Counted from the first letter of the stretch, positions 6,981 through 12,853 are shown. The stretch is 14,401 bases of DNA from Dehalococcoidia bacterium (GCA_012270635.1 JAAXHX010000079.1:1-14401); one strand, 5' to 3'. Notes: generated by a model from the sequence alone, not told the origin. Numbers and translations are program-made.

Positions 6981-7673
6981 ATGAAGATGGCATTGGGGCT
7001 AAGGGAAGGGCGGTTCAGGGAGAGGCTGAACAGGTTTCTAGCCAGGGTGGAGGTGGACGGCAGGGAGACGCTGGCCCACGTGCCGAACTCGGGGCGGCTG
7101 AGGGAGCTGTTCACACCGGATGCGACGGTCTACGTGTCCCCCGGCACGACTCCCGGCCGAAAGACGCCCTTCGACCTGCGGCTGGTCTCGATAGACGGGG
7201 TCCTGGTGTCCTGCGACTCCCGGCTGCCGCCGTCGCTGGTGGCCGAGGCCCAGGGATCGGGAAGGCTTGCGGAGTTCGCAGGCTATCCGTTGGTCGAGAG
7301 GGAGGTTACGCTGGGCGAGAGCCGGCTGGACCTGCGGCTTTCGGGGCCGGAGGGGCGGATGTACGTGGAGACGAAGTCGGTGACGCTGTTATGCCACGGG
7401 AGGGCATTGTTCCCGGACGCGCCCACGACCCGGGGGACGAAGCACGTCAGGACGCTGATGAAGGCAGTGGGCGAGGGGTACGGGGCGGCGGTGGTATTCG
7501 TGGTCCAGAGGGAAGACGCGACCTGTTTTTCGCCGGACGCGGGCGCCGACCTGGAGTTCGTCTCGGCGCTGAAGGATGCGGTGGGAATGGGCGTAGAGGT
7601 CTACGCCTACCGGTGCCGGGTGACCACGGATGAGATCACGCTCGGGGGGTGGGTGCCGGTGGAGCTCCCGTGA
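6981..7673 (+). CDS. sfsA: SfsA family DNA/RNA nuclease
   Basis: 230 aa, the usual length. Characteristic stretches in order: GRFRERLNRFLARV (10-23), LAHVPNSGRLRELF (31-44), RKTPFDLRLV (60-69), ESRLDLRL (113-120), YVETKSVTLL (128-137) and ALFPDAPTTRGTKHVRTL (142-159). The family has an OB-like N-terminal domain that binds nucleic acid and a PD-(D/E)xK nuclease domain; Glu130 and Lys132 in VETK fit the ExK part of that site. E. coli SfsA was named for sugar fermentation stimulation and later described as a nuclease; the physiological role is unclear. AAGGA lies eight bases before the ATG at 6981 (a second Met is two codons later). Its stop overlaps the start of the endonuclease III-like gene, so a nucleic-acid-related pair is plausible. 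Confidence 0.94.
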   Translation: MKMALGLREGRFRERLNRFLARVEVDGRETLAHVPNSGRLRELFTPDATVYVSPGTTPGRKTPFDLRLVSIDGVLVSCDSRLPPSLVAEAQGSGRLAEFAGYPLVEREVTLGESRLDLRLSGPEGRMYVETKSVTLLCHGRALFPDAPTTRGTKHVRTLMKAVGEGYGAAVVFVVQREDATCFSPDAGADLEFVSALKDAVGMGVEVYAYRCRVTTDEITLGGWVPVELP

Positions 7674-8368
7674 GTGGGGCGTCGGACAAGGGCGCCGGGG
7701 ATATCCTGCAGCGGGTCTACGATATGCTGTACGAAAGGTACGGGCCGCAGGGCTGGTGGCCTGCCAAAACGAAATTCGAGGTCGTTTTGGGAGCAATCCT
7801 GGTTCAATCGACGGCCTGGGTTAACGCGGCGAAGGCCCTGGATGCAATCAGAGAAGCCGGGGCACTGGACGCGGCGGCCTTGGCCCGGATGTCGGAGCAG
7901 GAGATTGCTCAACTAGTGCGGTCGTCGGGGTTCTACACGGTGAAGGGGCGTCGGGTGAAGGCGTTCGTAGACCACGTGAAGGAGCGGCACCGGGGCGACT
8001 TGGATGCGATGCTGGAGCAGGATATGGCTGCGCTGCGGAATGCGCTGCTGGGCATTCACGGGATAGGGGAGGAGACGGCGGACTGCATCATTCTGTACGC
8101 GGCAGGGAAGCCGAGCTTCGTCGTCGATGAATACACGAGGCGGATAGTGGGGAGGTTGGGGTTAGGGCCGGGGGGTCGGGGGTCATACGCCGACATTCAG
8201 AGGTTGTTCGAAGGGGCGCTGCCGCGGGACGCGGGCATGCTCGGGGAGTGCCACGCCCTGCTGGTGGCCCTGGCGAAGGACGTGTGTAAAAAGCGGCCCG
8301 AGTGCGGCCGGTGCGTCCTGAATAAGGTGTGTGAGTACGGCCGGGAGAGGGCTATCTCTCCCGAGTAG
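7670..8368 (+). CDS. Endonuclease III-like (HhH-GPD) DNA glycosylase with Fe-S cluster
   Basis: 232 aa from a GTG that overlaps the sfsA stop as GTGA, with GGTGGAG a few bases upstream; the frame could also start at GTG 7649. It belongs to the HhH-GPD base-excision glycosylases. Seen: FEVVLGAILVQSTAW (36-50), the helix-hairpin-helix LGIHGIGEETADCIILYA (127-144), FVVDEYTRRI (150-159) with catalytic Asp153, and a C-terminal four-cysteine motif C206-x5-C212-x2-C215-x5-C221 for a 4Fe-4S cluster. The position of the Endo III lyase lysine (HGVGRKTA in E. coli) is Glu here (GEETA), as in the related alkyl/mismatch-type subgroup. It is therefore probably a monofunctional glycosylase rather than nth proper. 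The substrate base is not predictable. Confidence 0.9.
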   Translation: MSGASDKGAGDILQRVYDMLYERYGPQGWWPAKTKFEVVLGAILVQSTAWVNAAKALDAIREAGALDAAALARMSEQEIAQLVRSSGFYTVKGRRVKAFVDHVKERHRGDLDAMLEQDMAALRNALLGIHGIGEETADCIILYAAGKPSFVVDEYTRRIVGRLGLGPGGRGSYADIQRLFEGALPRDAGMLGECHALLVALAKDVCKKRPECGRCVLNKVCEYGRERAISPE

Positions 8369-8373
8369 AGGGC

Positions 8374-8687
8374 CTAAATGGGGAATGCGCTTCGGCTGGT
8401 CCCCGCGGCGATGGCGAACATCCCCGTAGCGTTCAGGCCGCCTATGGCGATGATCCTCACCGAGTTGACGCCGCCAATGGCGACAATCCCCACGGCGTTG
8501 ACCCACCGATGGCAACGAACGCGACGGAGTTGAGAGGGCTAACAGAAACCAGGCCCAACGCATTGAGAAGACCAAGCGCAACGATTCCTATGGCGTTGAA
8601 TGCCCCCGCGGCGACCACGCCGATAGCGTTCGAGCCCACGGCAACGATGTCAGCGGTGTACCACTGGTTCGTTGCTTCAGATGCCAT
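8374..8687 (-). pseudogene. Undecapeptide tandem-repeat protein, broken by a 1-base frameshift
   Basis: From the ATG at 8687 (AAAGGAG eleven bases upstream) the frame reads MASEATNQWYTADIVAVGS and then repeats of 11 residues of the form N-(A/S)-x-G-(I/V)-V-A-(I/L/V)-G-G-(V/L): NAIGVVAAGAF, NAIGIVALGLL, NALGLVSVSPL, NSVAFVAIGG. At the C3 run 8502-8504 (GGG on the coding strand) one base is missing. As it stands the frame leaves the repeat and stops at 8457, giving 76 aa. Adding one G restores NAVGIVAIGGV, NSVRIIAIGGL, NATGMFAIAAG and TSRSAFPI before a TAG at 8374-8376, 104 aa in total. No signal peptide or catalytic motif is visible; the regular period suggests a beta-solenoid or other hydrophobic repeat fold. 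Whether the gene is dead, phase-variable or misread cannot be told here. Confidence 0.75.
8407..8637 (-). repeat. 33-bp tandem repeat array encoding the 11-residue units
   Basis: Seven diverged units of 33 bp, visible on the + strand by the recurring pattern GCC..CAATGGCGA.AATCCC..CGCGTTGA. The single unit interrupted at 8502-8504 is 32 bp long. The sequence of the units differs mostly at third codon positions, so the array has been kept as protein rather than freshly duplicated. Confidence 0.7.
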
Positions 8688-8776
8688 TCTTCTAAATACT
8701 CCTTTCGTCGAGCGCCAATATAACACGCCTTGCCGAGACGAACGCCAGACCTGTTCCGTTCCACCGAAGGGAGGTG

Positions 8777-9889
8777 TTAGACGGAGACGGGGTCTCCCAT
8801 GGAGGATACGTCGTAGCCGCCGAGAGCCTCGACCTGGCGTCGGGAGTAGGGCTGCTTCAGGGTCTCGATGAAGGCCTGGACCAGGAGCAGGTCCAGGAAG
8901 TGGTTGGGGATGACGAAGTCGTAGCGCTCCTGGCCCAGGGGGACGAAGTCCAGACTCCGGGCCTCGGCGGCGGAACGGACCCCGATGCCCGCGTCGGCAA
9001 GACCTACGGCAACCGCATCTGCAACGGCCAGGTGGCCCGCGGCAGTCCGTTGGTAGCCGTTTATGGAGTCGGGGGTGAGGCCAGCGCGGGCTACCTGGCG
9101 GTCCAGGAGGGCTCGGCTGCCGGAGCCCTCCTCCCGGTTGATGAGGGAGACGTCGGGACGGGAGAGGTCGTCGATGGAGGCGATTCCCCTGGGGTTACCG
9201 GGGGCGATAATAAGGCCCTGCTCCCGGACGGCAAAGGTGATGAGGGAGCAGGGGAAAGGGGCAAGGCGGTTGACCCAGGGCACGTTGTACTGCCCGGTGG
9301 TCTCGTCGAAGAGGTGGCAGCCGGCCACGTGGGCCCTACCCGCCCACAGGTACGACAGGGCGCTGTTGCTATCTTCTCCGAGGTGGACCATACGCAAGCG
9401 CCGCAGGCCCATGTCCCGGGAGAGGAAAGGGATGGCGGGATCGCCGCCGGCCAGGACCAGCGTATTAGCCTGGTCCAAGGGGCCGAGCAGCCGGACCGAT
9501 ACACCGTCCCGGGAAGGAGAGGTGAGGACTATGCCGTCGGCGGGGGTCATGGTGTAGCTGGTGGAACTGCGCCCCGAGAGAGGCCGGGCGAAGAGCTTGC
9601 CCCCGACGGTGAAGAGCTGGACGCGGGGAGGCATGGAAGAGGGGTGGGGGGCGGGGACCAGCTCGGCGGTCACCGTGGCGCCCTCCTCGACGGGCAGGGA
9701 GAAGAGGGACTCGATGGTGCAGCCAAGGGTCCGGGCGAGGCGGAGGGAGACCTCGGTGGAGGGAACGGACTTGTCGCTCTCTATGGCGACGTAGGCCTGC
9801 CTGGAGATTCCGGCCTCTCGGGCGAGCCGGGCCTGGGAGAGGCCGGCGGCGAGCCGGGCGGGCTTGATGTTGGACTTGAGAGGGGACAT
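8777..9889 (-). CDS. XRE-family regulator with periplasmic-binding-protein domain (COG1910-like)
   Basis: 370 aa. An N-terminal XRE/Cro-type helix-turn-helix (about residues 7-65: KPARLAAGLSQARLAREAGI, then SRQAYVAIESDKSVPS) is joined to a C-terminal domain of about 230 residues (about 125-360). That domain resembles the PBP-like molybdate-binding family (COG1910/PF12727), e.g. LINREEGSGSRALLD, AVADAVAVGLADAGIGVRSAA and FVPLGQERYDFVIP. Such fusions are one-component cytosolic regulators that sense an oxyanion. The gene is divergent from tupABC, so tungstate or molybdate is the likely ligand. The start at 9889 was preferred because the HTH begins just after it; the frame is open up to 9928, but those 13 residues would lie inside the promoter and operators. 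A perfect inverted repeat spans this start codon. The ligand and the sign of regulation are inferred. Confidence 0.85.
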   Translation of the reverse strand: MSPLKSNIKPARLAAGLSQARLAREAGISRQAYVAIESDKSVPSTEVSLRLARTLGCTIESLFSLPVEEGATVTAELVPAPHPSSMPPRVQLFTVGGKLFARPLSGRSSTSYTMTPADGIVLTSPSRDGVSVRLLGPLDQANTLVLAGGDPAIPFLSRDMGLRRLRMVHLGEDSNSALSYLWAGRAHVAGCHLFDETTGQYNVPWVNRLAPFPCSLITFAVREQGLIIAPGNPRGIASIDDLSRPDVSLINREEGSGSRALLDRQVARAGLTPDSINGYQRTAAGHLAVADAVAVGLADAGIGVRSAAEARSLDFVPLGQERYDFVIPNHFLDLLLVQAFIETLKQPYSRRQVEALGGYDVSSMGDPVSV

Positions 9890-9909
9890 TACAAAGGCTA
9901 TTGTAATGT
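9886..9909. promoter_or_regulatory. Operator 1: perfect 9+9 inverted repeat at the regulator start
   Basis: ACATTACAA (9886-9894), six bases, TTGTAATGT (9901-9909). It covers the ATG of the regulator and most of the -10 of its promoter, the placement expected of an autorepression site. Its core ACAA-N6-TTGT is shared by operator 2, centred 34 bp away. Confidence 0.65.
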
Positions 9910-9928
9910 ATGCTTGATATATTGACAA
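9900..9928 (-). promoter_or_regulatory. Promoter of the XRE/PBP regulator
   Basis: On the minus strand TTGTCA (9928-9923), a 17-base spacer and TACAAT (9905-9900); each hexamer is 5 of 6 to consensus. The predicted start, about 9893, is only some 4 nt before the ATG at 9889, so the mRNA would be almost leaderless. Confidence 0.6.
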
Positions 9929-9950
9929 GGTTGATTGTCATGTTTATGAT
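9922..9950 (+). promoter_or_regulatory. Promoter of the tup operon
   Basis: TTGACA (9922-9927, consensus), 17-base spacer, TATGAT (9945-9950, 5 of 6). The predicted start near 9957 gives an unusually long leader of about 295 nt to tupA. The leader holds the palindromic elements A and B. The -35 overlaps the minus-strand -35 of the regulator. Confidence 0.6.
9923..9940. promoter_or_regulatory. Operator 2: 6+6 inverted repeat over both -35 elements
   Basis: TGACAA (9923-9928), six bases, TTGTCA (9935-9940); same core and same spacer length as operator 1. It covers the -35 of the regulator promoter and that of the opposite tup promoter, so one bound dimer could act on both. Confidence 0.55.
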
Positions 9951-10002
9951 GCGGTGGCTTTTGTGGGGAGGGATGTAAACACAGGTGGAGTCCGCTCGAC
10001 CC

Positions 10003-10025
10003 TTCGACAGGCTCAGGATGAGCGG
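10003..10025. repeat. Dispersed repeat element A, copy 1
   Basis: A 23-nt unit TTCGACAGGCTCAGG followed by ATGAGCGG. The core GCTCA-nnn-TGAGC is a small palindrome. It closely matches the units at 10122 and 10165. Confidence 0.75.
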
Positions 10026-10054
10026 GGTTGGGGGGCGGAGATGTCGAAGGGAGA

Positions 10055-10089
10055 GGGGATGGATTCCGGCTGGGGGGCCGGAATGACGG
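10055..10089. repeat. Dispersed palindromic element B, copy 1
   Basis: A 35-nt unit GGGGATGG + ATTCCGGC, six-base loop, GCCGGAAT + GACGG. The 8-bp arms (10063-10070, 10077-10084) are perfect. The layout is identical in the copies at 11198 and 12854. Confidence 0.8.
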
Positions 10090-10121
10090 GGAAGGGCGGG
10101 ACTCCGCCCTCCTGCTCATAC

Positions 10122-10144
10122 TTCGACATGCTCAGCACGAGCGG
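10122..10144. repeat. Dispersed repeat element A, copy 2
   Basis: TTCGACATGCTCAGC + ACGAGCGG, two or three changes from copy 1, preceded by CTCATAC as in copy 3 (TTCATAC). Confidence 0.72.
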
Positions 10145-10164
10145 CCCCGGCCCCTCGTTCATAC

Positions 10165-10187
10165 CTCGACAGGCTCAGCATGAGCGG
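10165..10187. repeat. Dispersed repeat element A, copy 3
   Basis: CTCGACAGGCTCAGC + ATGAGCGG with a perfect GCTCA-GCA-TGAGC core, followed by the same GCCCCGGC run as copy 2. Confidence 0.75.
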
Positions 10188-10252
10188 CCCCGGCTCCGGC
10201 AGCATGGGTTATGCGAAGGTCTCGTCGAGAGGAAGGGGAGGAGAAGGCGTTC

Positions 10253-11131
10253 GTGGGTAGGTGCGTAAAGGATGGGAAATTCGGGATACGGGCGTGGGGG
10301 CTGGCACTGCTTGTCTTGGCGGCGACACTGCTCGCGGCTTTGGCGGGTGGAGCGTGCTTCGGGGACACGAGCCGGTCCCTGGTACTGACCACGACGACGA
10401 GCACATACGACTCGGGGTTGCTGGACCACATCATCCCGCCCTTCGAGGAGGAGCATAACGCGAGGGTCAGGGTGATATCGGTGGGGACAGGACAGGCGCT
10501 GGCAATTGCGGCGCGGGGAGACGCCGACGTGGTGTTCGTGCACGCGCCGTCGCTGGAGGAGAAATTCGTGGCGGACGGGAACGGGGTGATGAGGACCTAC
10601 GTGATGTACAACGACTTCGTGATACTGGGGCCGGAGTCGGACCCGGCGGGGATATCGGGGCTAGAGGATGGGCCGGAGGCGTTTCGCCGGATCGCCGCTG
10701 CGGGTTCGACGTTCGCGTCTCGGGGGGATGAGTCGGGGACGCACGTAAAGGAGATGGACCTGTGGTTGGAGGCGGGGGTGGGGTCGCCGGGGTCGGAGGA
10801 CTGGTACCTGTCCCTGGGGCAGGGGATGGGGGGAACCCTGACCACGGCCAACGAGCTCGGGGCATACACGCTCACCGACCGGGGAACGTTCCTTTCGAGA
10901 AAGGACTTGGACCTGTTGGTGCTGGCGGAGGGGGACGAGACGCTGTTCAACCCGTACCACGTGATGGTGGTGAATCCCGAAAGATATATCCAGGTGCAGA
11001 AAGAGCTGGCGGAGGCTTTCGTCGAGTTCCTGGTTTCCAGGGAAACTCAGGAGCGTATCGGGGAGTTCAGGCGGGAGGAGTACGGGCTTTCGTTGTTCAA
11101 CCCTGTGCGCCTGGAGGGGGAGGGGCCGTAG
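10253..11131 (+). CDS. tupA: Tungstate ABC transporter substrate-binding protein TupA
   Basis: 292 aa from a GTG at 10253 that follows a strong GGGGAGGAG nine bases upstream; ATG 10211 in the same frame would add 14 very basic residues and has no such site. A hydrophobic signal (about 15-34) ends LAALAGGAC; Cys35 could be lipidated, but the -3 residue is Gly, so the lipobox is imperfect. TupA signatures: LTTTTSTYDSGLLDHIIPPFE (about 45-65), VGTGQALAIAARGDADVVFVHAP (77-99), VMYNDFVILGPESDPAGI (117-134), FASRGDESGTHVKEMDLW (154-171) and YTLTDRGTFLSR. The TTTST and SRGDESGTH motifs identify tungstate binders rather than ModA. It works outside the membrane and hands the anion to TupB. It is divergent from the sensor-like regulator. 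Gap to tupB is about 160 nt with repeats inside. Confidence 0.92.
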   Translation: MGRCVKDGKFGIRAWGLALLVLAATLLAALAGGACFGDTSRSLVLTTTTSTYDSGLLDHIIPPFEEEHNARVRVISVGTGQALAIAARGDADVVFVHAPSLEEKFVADGNGVMRTYVMYNDFVILGPESDPAGISGLEDGPEAFRRIAAAGSTFASRGDESGTHVKEMDLWLEAGVGSPGSEDWYLSLGQGMGGTLTTANELGAYTLTDRGTFLSRKDLDLLVLAEGDETLFNPYHVMVVNPERYIQVQKELAEAFVEFLVSRETQERIGEFRREEYGLSLFNPVRLEGEGP

Positions 11132-11167
11132 ATGCTCGGGGCAGGGGCTGTGCCCTCCCGCTCACAC

Positions 11168-11190
11168 TTCGGCGGAATTAGCACGAGGGG
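11168..11190. repeat. Degenerate copy of element A
   Basis: TTCGGCGGAATTAGCACGAGGGG, about five or six mismatches to copies 1-3 but at the right length and next to element B, and preceded by CTCACAC like copies 2-3. Confidence 0.5.
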
Positions 11191-11197
11191 CCCCACA

Positions 11198-11232
11198 GGG
11201 GATGGATTCCCGATCGGGGTCGGGAATGACGG
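11198..11232. repeat. Dispersed palindromic element B, copy 2
   Basis: GGGGATGG, ATTCCCGA (11206-11213), six-base loop TCGGGG, TCGGGAAT (11220-11227), GACGG. The arms differ from the other copies (CCGA for CGGC), yet both arms change together and pairing is kept. It lies in the tupA-tupB gap. Confidence 0.78.
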
Positions 11233-11294
11233 AGAGAGGGGGGGATTAACTTTGACCGTAGTTATTTATGGAGGGGTCGGGTGAAGGTTTCCTG

Positions 11295-11993
11295 ATGGAA
11301 GAGATCGCATCGGGGGTATGGCAGGCGATAAAGCTGATCGGGAGCCTGGACCCGGAAGTTCGGCAGATAGCCCTGTTCTCTCTCCAGGTCTCGGGGCTGG
11401 CGTTGGTGGCGGCCGCGCTGGCGGCGATACCGTACGGGATATGGCTGGCGTTCAGCCGGTTCCCGGGGCGTCGGGTGCTGATAGGGCTGACCTATTCGGG
11501 GATGGCCTTCCCGACGGTGGTGGTGGGGCTGATAGTGTTCCTGCTGCTTTCCCAACAGGGCCCCTTTGGGCTGCTGGGCTGGCTCTTCACTCCCTGGGCC
11601 ATAGTGGTGGCGCAGTTCATAATCGCCTTTCCCGTCATCGCGAGCCTGACCCTTTCGGCGATACTGGCCGTGAACCCCGGGATGCGGCTTCAGTTGAGGA
11701 GCCTGGGGGCGACCCGGGCCCAGGCGACGGTGGCGCTGCTGGGCGAGGCCCGGGTGTCGATGGTCATAGCTCTGGCGGCGGCATTCGGGAGGGTGGTGAC
11801 GGAGGTTGGGGCGGTGATAATTGTGGGAGGAAATATAGCGGGGAATACGAGGGTCTTGACGACGGCGATAGTGCTGGAGACCAGGAAGGGGGAGTTCGCG
11901 GCGGCCATAGCGCTGGGGATCATACTGCTCCTGATATCGTTCACTATCAACCTGGTGGCGACCCGGCTACAGGGAAGGGCGCTGGCACGATGA
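11295..11993 (+). CDS. tupB: Tungstate ABC transporter permease TupB
   Basis: 232 aa from ATG 11295, preceded by GAAGG at seven bases; an earlier ATG at 11268 has no ribosome-binding site. Five hydrophobic segments (about 27-53, 65-85, 99-124, 154-179, 202-225) are typical of the MetI-type permease fold. The cytoplasmic coupling loop LRSLGATRAQATVALLGEA (about 134-152) contacts the ATPase. The C-terminal half has GRVVTEVGAVIIVGGNIAG, close to TupB and ModB-like proteins. It is an inner-membrane channel subunit that pairs with TupC. Its TGA overlaps the tupC ATG as ATGA, so the two are translationally coupled. The 163-nt gap to tupA carries repeats but no evident terminator. Confidence 0.92.
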   Translation: MEEIASGVWQAIKLIGSLDPEVRQIALFSLQVSGLALVAAALAAIPYGIWLAFSRFPGRRVLIGLTYSGMAFPTVVVGLIVFLLLSQQGPFGLLGWLFTPWAIVVAQFIIAFPVIASLTLSAILAVNPGMRLQLRSLGATRAQATVALLGEARVSMVIALAAAFGRVVTEVGAVIIVGGNIAGNTRVLTTAIVLETRKGEFAAAIALGIILLLISFTINLVATRLQGRALAR

Positions 11994-12721
11994 GGGAGAA
12001 CATCTACGTGCTGGAGAGGCTGGTGAAGCGGTACGAGGAGCGGGAGGCGTGCAACATAGAGCGCCTGGAGATAGAGCGGGGAGAGGCGTTGGGCATTATC
12101 GGGCCGAGCGGGTCGGGCAAGAGCACGCTCCTGCGGCTGCTGAACTTCCTGGAACCGCAGACCTCGGGGGTGATACGGTTTTCGGGCGAGGCGTACGACG
12201 GCAGGGCGTCGGCGCCCCTTTCGGTGCGAAGGCGTATGACGCTGGTATTCCAGAGTCCCCTGCTTTTCAACACGTCTGTCCTGGGGAACGTGGCCTACGG
12301 GCTGAAGCTGCGGGGAGTACGCGACGCCAAGGCTCGGGCGGGGGAGTTCCTGGAACGGCTGGGTATGGGGTCGTTGGCAAAGGAGCATCCGTCGACCATC
12401 TCGTTCGGGGAGACGCAGAGGGTGGCGTTGGCCCGAGCGCTGATCATAGAGCCGGAGGTGCTGCTGCTGGACGAGCCCACGGCCAACCTGGACCCGTACA
12501 ACGTGGGGCTGGTGGAAGACCTGCTGCTGAAGACCCGCAGTGAGATGGGGACGACGATAGCGCTGGTGACGCACAATGTCTTCCAGGCCCGTCGGCTGGC
12601 GGACAGGACGGCGCTTCTGCTGGACGGGAAGGTGGTGGAGGCGGGGCCGACAGAGGAGCTGTTCTCCGGGGCAAGGGACCCGAGGACGCGTGCGTTTCTC
12701 GGGGGGGAGATGGTGTACTAG
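11990..12721 (+). CDS. tupC: Tungstate ABC transporter ATP-binding protein TupC
   Basis: 243 aa ABC ATPase from ATG 11990, which overlaps the tupB stop (ATGA). Walker A is GPSGSGKST (38-46), Q-loop LVFQSP (Gln88), signature region STISFGETQRVALARAL (135-151), Walker B LLLLDEPTANLDP (158-169) with Glu162, and H-loop LVTHN with His195. The signature usually reads LSGGQ/E but is ISFGE here, with Phe at the third position; the functionally critical Ser and second Gly are kept, so activity is likely. It hydrolyses ATP to power TupB import, cytoplasmic side. Ends with FLGGEMVY. It has no Mop-like regulatory C-terminal domain (unlike ModC), which fits the smaller TupC type. The frame is open upstream within tupB, but the coupled ATG is the natural start. 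Confidence 0.93.
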   Translation: MRENIYVLERLVKRYEEREACNIERLEIERGEALGIIGPSGSGKSTLLRLLNFLEPQTSGVIRFSGEAYDGRASAPLSVRRRMTLVFQSPLLFNTSVLGNVAYGLKLRGVRDAKARAGEFLERLGMGSLAKEHPSTISFGETQRVALARALIIEPEVLLLDEPTANLDPYNVGLVEDLLLKTRSEMGTTIALVTHNVFQARRLADRTALLLDGKVVEAGPTEELFSGARDPRTRAFLGGEMVY

Positions 12722-12787
12722 GGATGAGGAGGGTGTCCCCCCTGTCCCCCGGGATGAATTGGTTCCCGCCCGCCCACCGTGTTAATT

Positions 12788-12828
12788 GACCTATCGGCAA
12801 TGCCGTTCTGCGGCATTGCCGATAGGTC
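12788..12828 (+). terminator. 18-bp perfect hairpin after tupC
   Basis: GACCTATCGGCAATGCCG (12788-12805), loop TTCTG, and an exact reverse complement (12811-12828). It follows tupC by 66 bp and is followed by a weak GTTGTGTGT tract. It probably ends the tup transcript or protects it. It lies between convergent genes, so it may serve both. The length and perfection exceed a typical terminator, so other roles are open. Confidence 0.55.
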
Positions 12829-12853
12829 GTTGTGTGTAGGGGAAAGGGAGGGA

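Larger units (their letters stand above)
9957..10252 (+). other. Long tupA leader containing dispersed repeats; no gene seen
   Basis: About 296 nt between the predicted tup transcript start and tupA. It contains three copies of element A (10003, 10122, 10165) and one of element B (10055). Open frames exist here, but their translations are just the repeats read through. I recognise no riboswitch; the molybdenum-cofactor class was considered, but no match to its conserved core was evident by eye. Confidence 0.5.

Noticed and set aside
8407..8637. Programmed frameshifting in the repeat gene
   Set aside because: Possible, but no slippery heptamer or downstream stem is evident at the GGG run; a plain indel, phase variation or sequencing error is simpler.
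8774..9925. A 383-codon open frame on the + strand exactly opposite the XRE/PBP regulator
   Set aside because: Its translation is Gly/Asp/Glu/Val-rich with no domain, as expected from the antisense of a GC-rich gene; the minus-strand product has a clear HTH and PBP domain.
9957..10252. A molybdenum/tungsten-cofactor riboswitch in the tupA leader
   Set aside because: I could not find the conserved core of that class; the leader's hairpins are explained by the repeat elements.
9954..10268. A 104-codon open frame upstream of tupA
   Set aside because: It reads through repeat elements A and B (peptides like LRQAQDERG), and it has no ribosome-binding site; such frames are typical spurious translations of these repeats.
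10003..11232. A CRISPR array, because short repeats recur around tupA
   Set aside because: Spacing between the copies is irregular (43 to more than 900 nt), there are two different units, and a gene lies between copies. They are dispersed palindromes.
11318..11989. A possible N-terminal extension of tupC of about 224 residues
   Set aside because: This stretch is the other frame of tupB. The ABC domain begins normally at the coupled ATG 11990.
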